This document shows, in pieces, positions 4,710-5,356 of a DNA stretch of 5,356 nucleotides. Positions within the stretch are counted from its first letter, which is position 1. Each line of letters opens with the position of its first letter. A program made the position numbers and the translations under genes. The notes beneath the pieces were generated by a model. The model ran no database searches, was not told the origin of the DNA, and saw nothing but the letters and a program-made list of their open reading frames with translations. The DNA is from an uncultured Rhizobiaceae group bacterium (GTDB lineage: Bacteria; Pseudomonadota; Alphaproteobacteria; Rhizobiales; Rhizobiaceae). The stretch spans positions 1 to 5,356 of the forward strand of contig CALHHQ010000174.1 of assembly GCA_938030645.1 (NCBI GenBank), given 5' to 3'.

Positions 4710-5123
4710 CTATTCCTCATCTTCCATTTCAAGGTCAATGTCTAAGATCGCCATGTTGAAAATCTGAAATCCATCAGCATTCTCATCGTCGTCGTACAAC
4801 ACACCTAAGAACTCTTCGCCTTTGTAAATCTCAGCGGAATCTTTCTTGTTCGGGCGTTTGCGCACTTCCACTGCCGGAGAATTGAATATCTTCTTCACAT
4901 ATTCATTCATCTCGTCATACGGCTGGTCGGGCAATTCCTTAGAGAAATTGTAAGACAGTTCCCCTTCATCTTCGTCGCGCAAAATACGTGCAAAAAATTC
5001 TTGGCCGATAACAACGAGAGCTTCGTCCCCGTTTTCAGGATGCTGCAAAACAGCCAACTCTGGAGAAGTAAACAATTTGCCCAAATAGGCTGTCAGGTCG
5101 TCGATTTCAGATTGCTGCAACAT
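4710..5123 (-). CDS. DUF3126 family protein with two tandem copies of the domain
   Basis: DUF3126 proteins are small acidic proteins of alphaproteobacteria, usually near 70 residues with one domain; their role is unknown. This one is 137 residues and holds two copies. Residues 13-50 align without gaps to 75-112 with 13 of 38 identical, sharing Y-x-x-K-x-F-x-S-P, a later P, D-x-A and E-F. The first copy keeps the DEDEGELSYNF segment (50-60) typical of the family, and the second ends with the typical NMAILDIDLE tail (123-132). It looks like an internal duplication followed by divergence. The protein is acidic, soluble and has no signal peptide. The ATG start has GGAG (5134-5131) 7 bases upstream. 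It begins 31 bases after the cysE stop, so the two genes are probably cotranscribed, an arrangement I associate with related genomes. Confidence 0.85.
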   Translation of the reverse strand: MLQQSEIDDLTAYLGKLFTSPELAVLQHPENGDEALVVIGQEFFARILRDEDEGELSYNFSKELPDQPYDEMNEYVKKIFNSPAVEVRKRPNKKDSAEIYKGEEFLGVLYDDDENADGFQIFNMAILDIDLEMEDEE

Positions 5124-5154
5124 TCAGCCGCTCCAAACAAATTTCAAATATGAT

Positions 5155-5356
5155 TTAATGTACGTCGCTGGTTTCCGCGAGAATTTGGTCCATCGAACGT
5201 GACGGTTGAGAACAGCCCGCGACGCCAACAACCCGCGCCGGAACGCCAGCAACGGTCGTCTTCTCTGGAACAGGCTTCACCACCAACGCGCCAGAAGCGA
5301 TTCGTGAACATTGGCCAATTTCGATATTGCCCAGCACCTTTGCCCCTGCCCCAATC
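5155..5356 (-). CDS. cysE: Serine O-acetyltransferase, C-terminal 66 residues (cut by window edge)
   Basis: CysE transfers acetyl from acetyl-CoA to L-serine, giving O-acetylserine for cysteine synthesis in the cytoplasm. Only the C-terminus is visible. It shows the end of the left-handed beta-helix, IGAGAKVLGNIEIG, then CSRIASGALVVKPVPEKTTVAGVPARVVG, the family-typical segment that closes the acetyl-CoA site. A tail follows with GCSQPSRSMDQIL and ends in DVH. In other CysE proteins the extreme C-terminus binds the partner CysK through a terminal isoleucine; this one ends in histidine, so that contact would differ. The frame runs off the window edge, and the catalytic residues lie outside. 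The DUF3126 gene follows after 31 bases. The assignment rests on a short but highly characteristic segment. Confidence 0.9.
   Translation of the reverse strand, partial: IGAGAKVLGNIEIGQCSRIASGALVVKPVPEKTTVAGVPARVVGVAGCSQPSRSMDQILAETSDVH

Noticed and set aside
1..5356. CRISPR array, insertion sequence, prophage or defence island
   Set aside because: No spaced direct repeats, terminal inverted repeats, transposase, integrase or known defence gene families are visible. The genes are ordinary alphaproteobacterial chromosomal ones.

Overview
The window looks like ordinary chromosome from an alphaproteobacterium of the Hyphomicrobiales (Rhizobiales) type. I base this on gene content recognised by eye: a PAS_5/DUF1457 protein, a double-PilZ protein of the rhizobial kind, a BTLCP transglutaminase-like cysteine peptidase, and a serine acetyltransferase gene followed by a DUF3126 gene. 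Base composition is near 50% G+C, low for that order, so a marine or otherwise lower-GC lineage is possible. I cannot name a genus. I see no transposase, phage gene, CRISPR array, rRNA or tRNA.

Layout. Positions 1-446 (minus) hold the N-terminal part of a rhomboid intramembrane serine protease, cut by the window edge just after its catalytic serine. Positions 516-925 hold no convincing protein gene. They contain a candidate structured RNA on the minus strand that ends in a strong intrinsic terminator, plus the upstream region of the next gene. Positions 926-2360 (plus) carry the PAS_5 gene and the double-PilZ gene, 16 bases apart. After a gap of 285 bases comes the exported cysteine peptidase (2646-3245, plus). 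Its 3' region folds into two stem-loops and a terminator. A gamma-class carbonic anhydrase-like gene (3363-3902, minus) and a membrane-anchored conserved hypothetical gene (3993-4685, plus) diverge from a shared promoter region. Converging on the latter are a tandemly duplicated DUF3126 protein (4710-5123, minus) and the 3' end of cysE (5155-5356, minus), which probably form one operon.

How the genes may work together. The PAS_5, PilZ and peptidase block suggests second-messenger sensing next to an exported peptidase of the family that includes LapG, the c-di-GMP-controlled adhesin protease. This is inference from family membership and adjacency: no LapD-like receptor or large adhesin lies in the window. 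cysE links the right edge to cysteine synthesis.

The least explained material is intergenic. A C-rich motif of 18 bases, CCCCACTTCCCC[A/G]TCCCC preceded by TGGTCG, occurs in the same orientation at 562-586 and 3283-3309. Each copy sits inside a different candidate structured RNA. Because the two transcripts run in opposite directions, they could pair with each other over the motif. I did not find a clearly new multi-gene system.
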